From: Okeania sp034190295
Lineage (GTDB): Bacteria > Cyanobacteriota > Cyanobacteriia > Cyanobacteriales > Microcoleaceae
Assembly: GCA_034190295.1 (NCBI GenBank)
Contig: JAXHSW010000016.1
Coordinates: forward strand, 15,405-79,404
Length of the DNA: 64,000 bases
Direction: 5' to 3'
A model generated the notes under the pieces. It searched no databases and was not told where the DNA came from. It was given only the letters and a program-made list of their open reading frames with translations. The number at the start of each line of letters is the position of its first letter. The first letter of the stretch is position 1. The position numbers were made by a program, and so were the translations under genes. This document shows, one piece after another, positions 1-7,986 of this stretch.

Positions 1-504
1 GGGCAAATATTTATTAATTTAGGAGCAATAGTTAAAACAAATTCTGAAGCAGAATTAGCAGGTTTACTTGCTCACGAATTAGCTCATACTGTATTATCTC
101 ATGGATTTCAATTAATGTCTGAAGGTAATTTGATTAGTAGTGTTACTCAATATATTCCTTATGCGGGTGGTGTAGTTAGTAATTTAATTGTACTTAACTA
201 TAGTCGAGAAATGGAACGTCAAGCAGATGTATTAGGAACGCGAATTTTAGTATCAGCAGATTATGCAGCAGATGGGGTAAGAAATTTGATGAATACTCTG
301 AATGAAGACAAAGAAGATAGAGGTATTATTGCTTGGTTATCCACTCATCCAGAGACAGCAAAAAGGGTACGTTATTTAGAGGAGTTAATTGTTAATAATG
401 GTTATAATCGTTATGCTTATGAAGGAGTAGTTTATCATGGCAAAATTCAGGCAAAAGCTAAAGCATTATTAGTAGAAAAGAAAAAGGATTTTTCAGAAAT
501 TTAG
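1..504 (+). CDS. M48 family metallopeptidase, C-terminal part (cut by window edge)
   Basis: The frame is open from the first base, so the gene starts upstream of the window; 167 codons are present. Counting from the first full codon, the zinc-binding HELAH motif is at residues 25-29, and the third ligand is probably the Glu of MERQAD (about residue 72). The tail carries the THPE...R segment common in M48 enzymes of the YfgC/BepA and Oma1 type. Such proteins are membrane- or envelope-associated zinc proteases involved in protein quality control. The N-terminus is missing, so a signal peptide or membrane anchor cannot be judged. An ATG at 115 lies after the active site and is not the true start. 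Confidence 0.9.
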   Translation, partial: GQIFINLGAIVKTNSEAELAGLLAHELAHTVLSHGFQLMSEGNLISSVTQYIPYAGGVVSNLIVLNYSREMERQADVLGTRILVSADYAADGVRNLMNTLNEDKEDRGIIAWLSTHPETAKRVRYLEELIVNNGYNRYAYEGVVYHGKIQAKAKALLVEKKKDFSEI

Positions 505-552
505 ATAGGGAATATTCAGCAATTAACAATTAATAATTAATAATTAATAATT

Positions 553-917
553 AGGGTTTACCGATATAATATCAAAGCATTGAGAGATAAAGGTTTTAGC
601 ATTTTTTGATCTAAAAAAGTGCCAGCTTTTCAGCTTTATGCAGCTCAAAAAGCTAGTATTTTGGGACGATTATGGCAGAACAATCTTGGGACAATTCTTA
701 CTCCTACCTCCTCGCTCATTCCCATTTCTTCTGTCTTCCCCTCCTGGGAGGGGTTAGGGGTGGGTTCTCCACGCTCGGGGTTAGGGGTGGGTTCTCCACG
801 CTCGGGGTTAGGGGTGGGTTCTCCACGCTCGGGGTTAGGGGTGGGTTCTCCACGCTCGGGGTTAGGGGTGGGTTGTCTTCTACCCCTACTAAAAGACTTT
901 TTCAGCCAACCCTAATT
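553..917 (-). repeat. Dispersed repeat R2, copy A (with internal tandem expansion)
   Basis: Read on the minus strand this stretch matches 59383-59692 over most of its length, with shared blocks such as AATCTTGGGACAATTCTTACT and CTTCCCCTCCTGGGAGGGG (plus-strand reading). Its ends are roughly inverted (TAGGGTTTACC and AACCCTAA). Shorter relatives lie at 7073-7153, 10158-10388 and 18961-19133. The short open frames across it are by-products of the repeat and not genes. Confidence 0.75.
750..874 (+). repeat. 27-bp tandem repeat, 4.6 copies
   Basis: Four exact 27-bp units begin at 750, 777, 804 and 831, each starting GGGGTTAGGGGTGGG and ending CCACGCTC. A partial fifth unit ends at 874. The array is an internal expansion of R2, because the other R2 copies have this segment once. 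A run with four G-tracts (746-764) could fold as a G-quadruplex. Confidence 0.95.
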
Positions 918-950
918 ACCCCTTTAATATCACTCATTATCCTGACACGA

Positions 951-1043
951 TCGGGACTTACGCAGAGACTCTACATATAGCGAGGGCCAATGCCATTCGC
1001 CCCTACAAATGGTGCTTTAAAAGCCAATTTGCGTAAGTCCTGA
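951..1043. repeat. R4 palindromic MITE-like element
   Basis: GGACTTACGCA near 954 is inverted as TGCGTAAGTCC ending near 1040, giving terminal inverted repeats around about 90 bp. The interior carries the block GCCATTCGCCCCTAC. Related ends and palindromes occur near 9041, 10823, 14550 and 48231. It is too short to encode a transposase. Confidence 0.6.
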
Positions 1044-1098
1044 TGATATAGCAGTCGAAGGAAAAGACGCGGACATATCAAAAGCTTAAAACTTCGAC

Positions 1099-1248
1099 AA
1101 CACAAGATTTTTCCTTCTGTCCTAGATAACTAAAACCTTCCTTCTTCCTCCTTCTGTCCTAGATAACTAAAACCTTCCTTCTTCCTTCTTCCTTCTTCCT
1201 TCTTCCTCCTTCCTTCTTCCTCCTTCCTCCTTCCTTCTTCCTTCTTCA
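1099..1248 (+). repeat. Polypyrimidine CCTTCTT-type low-complexity tract with a duplicated unit
   Basis: A unit containing CTTCTGTCCTAGATAACTAA occurs twice (about 1114 and 1153). It is followed by about 75 bp of CCTTCTT/CCTCCTT heptamer-like repeats running to just past the end of the next minus-strand gene. No coding potential is seen. It falls in the class of short tandem repeats common in filamentous cyanobacteria. Confidence 0.85.
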
Positions 1249-1253
1249 AAAAA

Positions 1254-1652
1254 TTAATTCGACTTACCGTCACTACCTAAATATTCTCGGTAGGAACAAA
1301 TTTTATCTCCTCTCACATCAAAAGAAACTGCTACTCGATTTTTATAAGCCTTTCCCCACATTGGGCCTTCATCCCGAAATTCAAATACTACTGTTGTTTT
1401 GTTGCTAGTAATATTGTCTAAAGAAGTAATTAACAGTCCTTCACTATAAGCTTCAGAAACATACTGAAAAAATTCTCTAGCGCGGTCTTTTCCTTCGTTT
1501 AAACCATGAAATTTTCCTACGGGAAACCAAAAGGTAAAGTCATCAGTAAGCATATCCAAAAATGCTTCCCATTCTCCAGTTGCTAAACCGTGAGTAAATT
1601 TATCAAACGCTTTTTTACCAACGGTAATTGTGTTTATTTCTGTTTGAGTCAT
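1254..1652 (-). CDS. SnoaL-like / NTF2-fold protein
   Basis: This is a small soluble alpha+beta protein of the SnoaL-like (NTF2-fold) superfamily. The features are an N-terminal helix followed by W-x-x-F-L-D-M-L-T-D-D-F-T-F-W-F-P, a loop with GKFHGL, and a last strand pair ending near YREYLG. Family members act as isomerases, hydrolases or ligand binders, so the substrate cannot be stated. The start is placed at the ATG at 1652 (MTQTE, 132 residues), because the upstream extension is not family-like. There is no clear ribosome binding site. The gene is isolated, with repeat-rich spacers on both sides. Confidence 0.8.
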   Translation of the reverse strand: MTQTEINTITVGKKAFDKFTHGLATGEWEAFLDMLTDDFTFWFPVGKFHGLNEGKDRAREFFQYVSEAYSEGLLITSLDNITSNKTTVVFEFRDEGPMWGKAYKNRVAVSFDVRGDKICSYREYLGSDGKSN

Positions 1653-1697
1653 TGTGGATTTATTATAGTAGGGAACAGGGAACAGTAGAAAAAACAT

Positions 1698-2039
1698 TTT
1701 GCTGTCTTACCAGAAGATTTATCATCCGCATAAGTCCTAACCAACTCGTTCTTTGCTATATATATTTTTTTATACAATAAACATATCTTGGAAACAGGCA
1801 ATTAGACAATTTATCAAATAAAGTATATAGCAGTCGAAGGAGATGAAAAAAACCTATCTTCTTATACAATGTTTTTAGCAATTATTTCTATGAAGTAAAG
1901 ATATCTTATATTAAGTCTCATTAAGAACTCTATAATACATTAGCTATTTTTAGATAACTTCTGCTTTAAGCCAAGAAATTTATTTCTTAGCGGATGACAT
2001 GACTTTAGGAAAGAAACTCAACTTACACCATCTAATTTT
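1698..2039. other. Spacer without recognised gene
   Basis: This AT-rich spacer lies between two minus-strand genes. The only notable feature is a 16-bp string TATAGCAGTCGAAGGA at about 1829, which also occurs near 1047 in the previous spacer. No gene, RNA or convincing promoter was recognised. Confidence 0.5.
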
Positions 2040-2564
2040 TTAAAATACTTTATAAATAACTGCCCCTGTTTCGGGGTGATTTTCCATTTCCAATAAACCC
2101 TCTTTATATAAACTTTTTAACAGTTCTTTCATTTCTGGTACTGTTTTATTTGTAGCAATAATACAATCTGCTATTGAAATTCCATCTGGATTTTCCTTAG
2201 CTAGTTGAAGAATAATTTGTGTGTCTGATTTTGGAGGATTAGTTTCTAACATCCTCACTATTTGTTCTTGAGGAAAGTAATTATATATATCCCCAGAATC
2301 TAATTGTTTCTTGAAATTTTTGAGATTTTTCTGTTCTACCATTCCAGGAATAAAGAAGACATCAAAAAATTGACCAATTCCTAATAAACCTGCAGTAGCT
2401 AACCATAAACTACCAGTTACATATTTTCCCGAATAAAATCTATGTAATCCACAAATACCTAAGAAACCAGAACACCATAAAAGGTAAGCCATACCTGTAT
2501 TTTTAGTTTCATATACTTTGGGATTATTAATAGTTTGAGATTTGTTCATTTTTTTACTCACCAT
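2040..2564 (-). CDS. TM2 domain-containing membrane protein
   Basis: The central part is a TM2 domain: a first membrane helix (MAYLLWCSGFLGICGLHRFY), a short polar turn SGKYVTG, and a second helix (SLWLATAGLLGIGQFFDVFF) ending FIPGMVE. TM2 proteins are small inner-membrane proteins of poorly defined function. The C-terminal 90 or so residues look like a soluble helix-turn-helix or winged-helix-like segment (IIATNKTVPEMKELLKSLYKEGLLEME), as in other cyanobacterial TM2 proteins. The start is uncertain: ATG codons at 2564 and 2549 are both possible, and GGTGAG lies just upstream of the second. An upstream TTG at 2576 is less likely. Confidence 0.85.
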   Translation of the reverse strand: MVSKKMNKSQTINNPKVYETKNTGMAYLLWCSGFLGICGLHRFYSGKYVTGSLWLATAGLLGIGQFFDVFFIPGMVEQKNLKNFKKQLDSGDIYNYFPQEQIVRMLETNPPKSDTQIILQLAKENPDGISIADCIIATNKTVPEMKELLKSLYKEGLLEMENHPETGAVIYKVF

Positions 2565-2576
2565 CTGAATAAACAA

Positions 2577-2903
2577 CCTTATATGAACTTTATATCTGAC
2601 TCAATTACAGAATTCTTGCACTATAGAAAACTTCACCCAATTAGAAGAATAAACCTGAAATTTTTATCTTTTCTTTCACGGGTTTTACACCCCACCGTCA
2701 ACGGGGGTGCTGAAAATTTTTTGGGTTTATAAGACACGAAATGGCGTGTCGAAGACTATCCATAAGCAATTTTCCCTTCTGTCTTCTTCCTTCTTCCTTT
2801 TTCAATTTAGCTATCAGCTTGGACGTTCCGGAATGCTCCGCAAGAAGCATTTAGTTGGAGCGCTAAAAATTCAAGGGTTCGGCGTCCCCCACAAGAGTTT
2901 GAA
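2577..2903. other. Spacer with small hairpins, no gene
   Basis: Short plus-strand open frames here show no recognisable protein. The region holds a hairpin GACACG-aaatgg-CGTGTC near 2735, a GTTTTACACCCCACCGTCAACGG-like segment near 2680 (TnpB-associated element ends often look similar), and a CCTTCTGTCTTCTTCC tract. Part of it may be transposon flank. Confidence 0.4.
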
Positions 2904-2930
2904 AAAGCGCGTGGTGCGCCTTTTATGATA
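2904..2930 (-). terminator. Possible rho-independent terminator after TnpB region
   Basis: On the minus strand AAAAGGCGC-acca-CGCGC is followed by TTTTT. A GCGC/GCGC stem is extended by A:T pairs with one bulged G, and then there is a U-tract. It lies downstream of the minus-strand TnpB gene and its putative guide-RNA region. It could also work on the plus strand, which has a weaker T-run. Confidence 0.35.
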
Positions 2931-2949
2931 GATTAAAACCGTTCTACTA

Positions 2950-3130
2950 AACTTACCCAAACTTACCCATGCATGATTGCATAAGCTTTGGAGCTAGCTT
3001 CCTGCTTTCCTACGGAATGCTGCGCAAACACTGAAGACCACTGACCGCAGTCTGTAACTTATCTTCTCCACAGGCTTAAATTCGCTTGAAACTCAAGCTA
3101 CTGATACACATAGTTTTTCAGGTTGACAGC
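2950..3130 (-). ncRNA. Candidate omega/guide RNA (right end) of TnpB element 1
   Basis: TnpB nucleases use an RNA made from the 3' end of tnpB and the adjoining transposon right end. Downstream of this gene the minus strand is rich in short complementary blocks (AAGCTAGCTCCAAAGCTT, GCAATCATGC) and ends before a TTTGGGTAAGTTTAG segment. The assignment rests on position and family knowledge. The exact 3' boundary, and so the guide start, is not determined. Confidence 0.4.
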
Positions 3131-4165
3131 AGCATTAAAATCTCTGTCAGCCTGAAAACCGCATTCACTACATTCATAAGTTCTCAAGTTTAACGGCATT
3201 TTCTGTTGATGCCCACAATTTGAACATATTTGAGAACTTGGATAATATCTATCCGCTATGACTAATTCACTGCCGTACCATTCACATTTGTATGTAAGCT
3301 GACGCTTAAATTCATAAAACCCACAGTCTGCTATGGCACTTGCTAGTTTATGATTTTTGAGCATTCCACTTACATTCAAGTCCTCAATTATTATGGTGCT
3401 GTGATTTTTGGCTAACCATGAAGTGAGTTTATGTAGAGCGTCTGCTCTGATATCGGCGACTTTTTTGTGAACCTTTGCTAGTTTTTTTACTGCTTTGCGT
3501 CTGTTTTTAGAACCAATAACTTTTTTGCTGACTGCACGTTGATGACGAACTAATCGTTTTTTGGCTTGCCTGTAGGCTTTGACGTTAGCAAATTTACTGC
3601 CATCAGAACAAGTTGCTAATGTATTTATCCCTATGTCTACTCCAATAGTTTCTCCAATTTTTTCTGTTGGATAGGATTCAAAATTGTACTTAAAACTGAT
3701 GTACCAACTATCTGATCGTTTGGATATGGTGACGTTTTTTACTGGTACAGAGGGTAAGATTTCATAAGTTTTGACTACTCCTATTCTTGGTAATTGTATG
3801 TAGTTACCTTGGAAAATCTTAATACTTCCTTCTAAATAAAAGCTGTCTTTTCTGCCTTTTTTCTTAAATTTCGGAAATCCACGTTTAGCAATAGTGAGAA
3901 AGTTTTTAAATGCCCTCTCTAAATCTCTTAATGCTTGCTGGGGGGCACACTTAGATACCTCATAATACCAGGGATTAATTGATTTAACTTCGGCTACTAA
4001 ACGTTTATGCAGGGTGATGGCGCTTGGGCGTTTTTTAGTTTTTTCGTACTCTTTTATGCAAGTTGCTAACCCCCAATTATAAGCATGACGTGCAACTCCT
4101 GCGTGTTTGGCAAGTATTGTTTTTTGGTAATTGTTAAGTTTTAACTTAGTTTTAAAGGATTTCAT
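3098..4165 (-). CDS. tnpB: TnpB RNA-guided nuclease, IS200/IS605-type (element 1)
   Basis: This 355-residue protein has the usual TnpB length. The N-terminal helical part (LNNYQKTILAKHAGVARHAYNW) is typical. RuvC-I is at GVDIGI with Asp177, RuvC-II at IIIEDLNVSG with Glu261, and the DRDFNAA motif of RuvC-III at about 340-346. A zinc ribbon is formed by Cys314, Cys317, Cys332 and Cys335. All catalytic motifs are intact, so the gene could be active. TnpB enzymes cut DNA guided by an RNA from the element's right end, which helps keep the element at donor sites. No TnpA transposase lies beside it, so the element would depend on a TnpA elsewhere. The ATG at 4165 opens the normal MKSFKTKL start. 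Confidence 0.95.
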   Translation of the reverse strand: MKSFKTKLKLNNYQKTILAKHAGVARHAYNWGLATCIKEYEKTKKRPSAITLHKRLVAEVKSINPWYYEVSKCAPQQALRDLERAFKNFLTIAKRGFPKFKKKGRKDSFYLEGSIKIFQGNYIQLPRIGVVKTYEILPSVPVKNVTISKRSDSWYISFKYNFESYPTEKIGETIGVDIGINTLATCSDGSKFANVKAYRQAKKRLVRHQRAVSKKVIGSKNRRKAVKKLAKVHKKVADIRADALHKLTSWLAKNHSTIIIEDLNVSGMLKNHKLASAIADCGFYEFKRQLTYKCEWYGSELVIADRYYPSSQICSNCGHQQKMPLNLRTYECSECGFQADRDFNAAVNLKNYVYQ

Positions 4166-4323
4166 GATTATTGTTTTTGTTGGCAGTTTAGCGCAGTGTT
4201 GCTATTTCCATAGTTAAATTTGTTAGACATAAATCTAGTATATCACAGTAAATGTCTAATTATGTTATACTTTGTCCAATTATTTTAATACTGTTGATAG
4301 CCCCCATTAAACACGCCAGATAA

Positions 4324-4351
4324 GCTGATTGCTGATTGCTGATTGCTGAGT
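4324..4351 (+). repeat. Heptamer tandem repeat (GCTGATT)x3 + GCTGAGT
   Basis: Four successive heptamers end six bases before the stop codon of the minus-strand oxidase gene. They belong to the short tandemly repeated heptamers typical of filamentous cyanobacteria. Confidence 0.9.
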
Positions 4352-4357
4352 GCTACT

Positions 4358-5443
4358 TCAAATATAACGAACTAAACTAGAATCTATATCTTCTATCTTA
4401 GCACAGCCACTCAATGCCATTGCCACTTCTAATTCATCGCGCAATAGCTCCAACAAATGATGTGCTCCTGCTTCTCCATTCACTGCTAGTCCCCACAAAA
4501 CCGGACGCCCAATTAAAACAGCTTTTGCCCCTAATGCTAATGCTTTGAGAATATCCGTACCCCTGCGTATACCTCCATCCATCAGTACATCAACTTGATG
4601 TCCCACTGCTGCAACTACTTCTGGGAGAGCATCAAGAGTAGCGATCGCTCCATCTAACTGCCGACCTCCATGATTAGAAACAATAATGCCTTTTGCCCCA
4701 TGTTCTACAGCTCGAATGGCATCATCTCCCCGCAAAATTCCTTTAACTACTATAGGTAATGATGTTAATGACTGCAACCAATCTATATCTCCCCAGGTAA
4801 GAGCTGGATCTAGTTGATTAGCAAAATAAGCAAATAACCCAGACTCATCTTCTGTTTGAGGAATTTCTAAATTTGTCATCGACGTTAAATTAGCTAATTC
4901 CATATCAGATGGTAAAGTAAACTTATTTCGGCGATCGCGTTCTCTTCTACCCAAAATTGGCGCATCAACTGTCAAGCATAATGCTTGATAACCTGCAGCT
5001 TCAGCTCTTTCTACTAAAGCACGAGTTAGAGCGCGATCGCGATGTACATAAAGTTGAAACCAAAAATTTTTTGGCACATTTGGAGCTAATGCCACATCTT
5101 CTAAACTTTTAGTGGACATGGTACTTAATACCATTATTGTACCTAAATCTGCTGCTACTCTTGCTGTTGCTAATTCTCCTTCTGGATGTGCTAAACATTG
5201 AAAGGCCATAGGGGCGATTAAAATTGGCATTTTAATATGCTGTCCCAGAATTTTTGTAGTTAAATTTCGCTGGCTAACATTTACTAACATTCGAGGTCGT
5301 AGTTTATATCGTTCATAAGCAGTACGATTATCTTGCAAAGTAATTTCATCCCATGCGCCACTAGCATAATAATCTAGTGCCATTTGAGATAAATGTTGTG
5401 TTGCCAAAGTTCCATACTCGAAGATATTAATTGGTTTGTTCAT
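4358..5443 (-). CDS. FMN-dependent alpha-hydroxy-acid oxidase, probably L-lactate oxidase
   Basis: This is a full-length member (361 residues) of the glycolate oxidase / lactate oxidase / lactate dehydrogenase family, which oxidises 2-hydroxy acids with FMN. Visible features are YYASGAW (24-31), the FMN lysine in VVKG (234), the active-site signature SNHGGRQLD (256-264; base His258, carboxylate-binding Arg261), and the FMN-phosphate segment DGGIRRG (289-295). By alignment from memory, Met79, Met109 and Phe207 sit where plant glycolate oxidases have Thr, Trp and Val. Nostoc lactate oxidase has Met, Leu and Phe there, so lactate is the likelier substrate. A cyanobacterial lactate oxidase would make pyruvate and hydrogen peroxide in the cytoplasm. 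The gene stands alone. Confidence 0.9.
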   Translation of the reverse strand: MNKPINIFEYGTLATQHLSQMALDYYASGAWDEITLQDNRTAYERYKLRPRMLVNVSQRNLTTKILGQHIKMPILIAPMAFQCLAHPEGELATARVAADLGTIMVLSTMSTKSLEDVALAPNVPKNFWFQLYVHRDRALTRALVERAEAAGYQALCLTVDAPILGRRERDRRNKFTLPSDMELANLTSMTNLEIPQTEDESGLFAYFANQLDPALTWGDIDWLQSLTSLPIVVKGILRGDDAIRAVEHGAKGIIVSNHGGRQLDGAIATLDALPEVVAAVGHQVDVLMDGGIRRGTDILKALALGAKAVLIGRPVLWGLAVNGEAGAHHLLELLRDELEVAMALSGCAKIEDIDSSLVRYI

Positions 5444-5457
5444 TATTCTTGGTAATT

Positions 5458-5478
5458 TCAGTTATCAGTTATCAGTAC
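5458..5478 (+). repeat. Heptamer repeat (TCAGTTA)x2
   Basis: Two and a half TCAGTTA units end with AGTACC, just upstream of the oxidase start codon on the other strand. Longer arrays of the same unit occur at 5832, 12514, 56784 and, inverted, 61120. Confidence 0.85.
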
Positions 5479-5506
5479 CTCTGTAAGCATTTCCTCCAGA
5501 ATGCTT

Positions 5507-5650
5507 ACCGAAGAATTAATCATTAAATAATTAAATAATTCGCGCCTTGAAGCCTCCCCTTGAAAGGGGAAAAAAATAAATTTTTTCCTTTTATTCAATC
5601 AATTCCGTTTTAGGGAGAGGTAATTATCAATTATCCATTATCAATTATTG
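5507..5650 (-). repeat. Dispersed repeat R1, near-complete copy
   Basis: On the minus strand the order is TAATTACCTCTCC, a stem partner ending GGATTGATT or similar, an A-rich stretch, the hairpin CCCCTTTCAAGGGG, GGCTT, and TTCGGTAA. This copy is almost identical to the plus-strand copy at 10509-10648, in opposite orientation 5 kb away. Confidence 0.9.
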
Positions 5651-5696
5651 AAGTACCTCTACAATAAGGAGGCTTGAAATTTGGAATATTCTCTTT

Positions 5697-5745
5697 TTTT
5701 ATCTCCTTAAAAGGGGAGGCGCATACCCAGAATTTTTCGGTAATG
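5697..5745 (+). repeat. R1 fragment (3' half)
   Basis: The block TCCTTAAAAGGGGAGGC followed by AATTTTTCGGTAATG is the right half of the R1 consensus. Confidence 0.7.
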
Positions 5746-5831
5746 ATTAAATGATAATTTTCAACAGTTTCAACAGTGCTTATCGGTCTGATATTGTAGA
5801 GGATAAAAATTTATCTAACACCTAAGTCATT

Positions 5832-5858
5832 TCAGTTATCAGTTATCAGTTATCAGTA
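5832..5858 (+). repeat. Heptamer repeat (TCAGTTA)x3
   Basis: Three TCAGTTA units are followed by TCAGTACC and preceded by AGTCATT. The same flank is found at 12514 and 56784, so the heptamers travel inside a slightly larger unit. Confidence 0.9.
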
Positions 5859-5944
5859 CCGACCACTAAAGCCGGAGGCTTGAAATACTTAACTGAATAT
5901 TCTCTTGATTGATTGGATATGCTTAGGAAATCCATCCATCCCTC

Positions 5945-5998
5945 GACCGCTTTTTCATCCCCTTAAAAGGGGAGGCTTTGGACCTCATTTTTTGGTAA
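5945..5998 (+). repeat. R1 fragment (3' half)
   Basis: CCCCTTAAAAGGGGAGGCTTT followed after a short gap by TTTTTTGGTAAA is the right-hand hairpin and end of R1. The rest of the 5444-6154 spacer holds no gene. Confidence 0.7.
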
Positions 5999-6154
5999 AA
6001 AAAAAGGCAGTTTTGCGGAAATTGAACGTGAATACTCACTACTAAATCTCATCATAACTAATTATCAAAATATTATAAATTTTGGATAAAAAAATAATTT
6101 GTATTGTATCATAATATAGTTCTATTTAGAGTGTATTGCTTATTCAACAAAATT

Positions 6155-6571
6155 ATGGTCAATTTGAATACGAACGATCGTCTGAAGCGAGAGATACTAA
6201 CAAATTCTCAAGTAATTGCTGTGGTGGGTCATTCCGATAAACCAATTCGTACTAGCTATCAAATAGCTAGATTTTTACGAGAGGTAGGTTATAAAGTTTA
6301 TCCTGTTAATCCAGTAGTTAAAGAAATTGATGGTCAACCTAGTTATGCTGCTTTAACAGATATTCCTGAACCTGTGGATATTGTTAATGTTTTCCGCAGT
6401 TCTGAATATTTGCCAGAAATAGTAGATTCAGCGATCGCTATCCATGCCAAAACTATTTGGACTCAGCTAGGTGTTAAAGATTGGCAGTCAGCAAATAAAG
6501 CATTAGATGCAGGTTTAAATTTAGCAATGGATGTTTGTATTAAGGTTGAGTATTTGCGACTTATTGGCTAA
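6155..6571 (+). CDS. CoA-binding domain protein (YccU type)
   Basis: This small single-domain protein has the Rossmann-like CoA_binding_2 fold: a first beta strand and nucleotide loop VIAVVGHSDKPIRTSY, then YKVYPVNP, PEPVDIVNVFR and AKTIWTQLGV, which is the usual order of conserved blocks in YccU-like proteins. Proteins of this kind are related to the N-terminal domain of succinyl-CoA synthetase alpha. They bind CoA or a nucleotide, and the physiological role is unknown. The start is placed at the ATG at 6155 (MVNLNTND, 138 residues). The longer frame from 6104 adds a non-conserved leader. No strong ribosome binding site is seen, and the surrounding spacers hold no partner gene. Confidence 0.88.
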   Translation: MVNLNTNDRLKREILTNSQVIAVVGHSDKPIRTSYQIARFLREVGYKVYPVNPVVKEIDGQPSYAALTDIPEPVDIVNVFRSSEYLPEIVDSAIAIHAKTIWTQLGVKDWQSANKALDAGLNLAMDVCIKVEYLRLIG

Positions 6572-6672
6572 TCATTTGCCGATTTTTATCTAGTGCAAGA
6601 TGGCGAAAATAACTGGTTACAAATTCTTCAAACAATTACAAATCAATACTTTTAACATTTAACTTTTAACTT

Positions 6673-6969
6673 TTAACTTCCGCGTAGTGGCGCGAGTCTT
6701 TTGCCCAGAAAAAGTAAAAATCCATAGGCAATTAAACTTTCACCAATTAGTTCAAAAAAATCTTCAAAAGCAATGCGAATTTTTTCAATAAAACTCATTA
6801 AAAAATTTTGTGTAAATAATAAACTGAGAAAAGGTTGAGCAATATCTTTAAAAATTTCAGCCCCAAATCCTCCAATGGCAAAAATAAACATTCCTAGTAG
6901 TGCTAAAAAAGTTTCTCGACGATAGGAACGCCACAAGAATTTTAAGTCTGAGTAAGAGAGAAGAAATAG
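6673..6969 (-). pseudogene. C-terminal fragment of a cyanobacterial multi-pass membrane protein
   Basis: The frame is open from a stop at 6970-6972 to 6673 but contains no upstream ATG. Its first residues (SYSDLKFLWRSYRR) read like the middle of a protein. Two hydrophobic segments follow (FLALLGMFIFAIGGFGAEIF and the last ESLIAYGFLLFLG). The pattern of a GG-x-G-x-E helix, then an EDFFELIGESL amphipathic stretch, then a final helix, resembles the end of larger cyanobacterial membrane proteins of unknown function. The N-terminal part is absent upstream. It could instead be a small gene using the TTG at 6936 (87 residues). Confidence 0.5.
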
Positions 6970-7040
6970 TCATTTGACCGTTCATGTCAAATAGGGGATA
7001 GGATTTACCCCTAATCGAGATACTGCCAAGTTAACGCGCG

Positions 7041-7072
7041 TCAGCAAGTCAGCAAGTCTGCAAGTCAGCAAG
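7041..7072 (+). repeat. Octamer tandem repeat (TCAGCAAG)x4
   Basis: Four octamers (one TCTGCAAG variant) follow TTAACGCGCG. The inverted counterpart, CTTGCAGACTTGCTGA followed by CGCGCGTTAA, lies at 10920-10945. Confidence 0.9.
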
Positions 7073-7153
7073 TGTACCCACCCGCGGGTGGGTTGTCTCC
7101 TGTCTCCTGTCTCCTACCCTCACCCATAAGACTTTTGAGCGCAAACCCTAAAT
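7073..7153 (-). repeat. R2 fragment
   Basis: CCCACCCGCGGGTGGGTTG, repeated GTCTCCT units and AAGACTTTTGAGCGCAAACCCTAA match one end of R2 (compare 59383-59450 inverted). The CCCACCCGCGGGTGGG block is itself a perfect palindrome. Confidence 0.6.
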
Positions 7154-7460
7154 AGCCCCACACTTGCGTATATTTACTGAAAGCTTACAAAAATGAATTT
7201 CTTTATTTACGGATAAATACTGAAAATAAATCAATTTGTCAGTGATCTAGATCATTACTTATCCGTTTTTTTATCAGTACGCAGACTAACATAAAGCTGA
7301 TATGATGAAAGTGGCATATCAGTAATAATACTGTTAAAATAAAAAAGTACTTCTAGCTTGACCCAGTTAAGGATGTGTGAGTTAACAAATTCACAAAAGT
7401 TTAATCATAACAGGTCTCTATGCTAAAAAAAATTCATTAAGTATTGTGGAATATACTGAG

Positions 7461-7892
7461 ATGAGAAACCCTTTTATAAAAATAGCCTCTATAACTATCA
7501 GCACTATTCTTAGCTGCAGCACGATTGATATAAATTCAGCACAGGCCGCTAGTAATGCTAATGCCTCAGAATTTTTTTTAACGGCTCAGGCAACTCAAAC
7601 AGATATTAAAATAGAGCCTACTACTATAATTGATGATGTTATTCACTCGAAAGCTACTAATGAAGCAGTAGCAGTTACAACGCTCATAGGCGTACTGCTA
7701 CAAAAAAGTAATTTGGAATTAAAGTTTCTTTACACCTACAGTCAAATAGACTTGATGATGACAAAAGTAGGAAATTTGAAATATAGTCTTAGTCCTTACC
7801 AAGAAACTTCTCAACCACTAATAGACCCAGGCACATTATTGGGAGTAGGCTTAATTAGTATCAGCTATTTACTTGCAAAAAAAAGACTCTGA
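7461..7892 (+). CDS. Hypothetical exported protein with C-terminal membrane helix
   Basis: I recognise no family. The ATG at 7461 gives MRNPFIKIASITISTILS, a plausible signal peptide with possible cleavage after SAQA. About 90 polar residues follow, and then a C-terminal hydrophobic segment (LLGVGLISISYLLA) ends in AKKRL, a basic stop-transfer. The layout suggests an envelope protein anchored at its C-terminus, facing the periplasm or thylakoid lumen. A GTG at 7446 would extend it by five residues. An upstream AT-rich spacer of about 290 bp could carry its promoter. A short hairpin, ACTCTG/CAGAGT, overlaps the stop codon. Confidence 0.6.
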   Translation: MRNPFIKIASITISTILSCSTIDINSAQAASNANASEFFLTAQATQTDIKIEPTTIIDDVIHSKATNEAVAVTTLIGVLLQKSNLELKFLYTYSQIDLMMTKVGNLKYSLSPYQETSQPLIDPGTLLGVGLISISYLLAKKRL

Positions 7893-7986
7893 TAAATTAC
7901 CAGAGTTCAATATATTATATTAAATACATCTTTAGGTCCAGAATTGTTTAGGGTTTGAATTTGACTAATTTGGAGCTAATGCTAAT

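Noticed and set aside
619..980. Two overlapping frames with repeated SGLGVGSPR or VRGGFSTLG units
   Set aside because: They come from the 27-bp tandem DNA repeat inside R2, which is non-coding elsewhere.
2535..2928. Two short plus-strand frames after the TM2 gene
   Set aside because: No family features; the region looks like transposon flank and hairpins.
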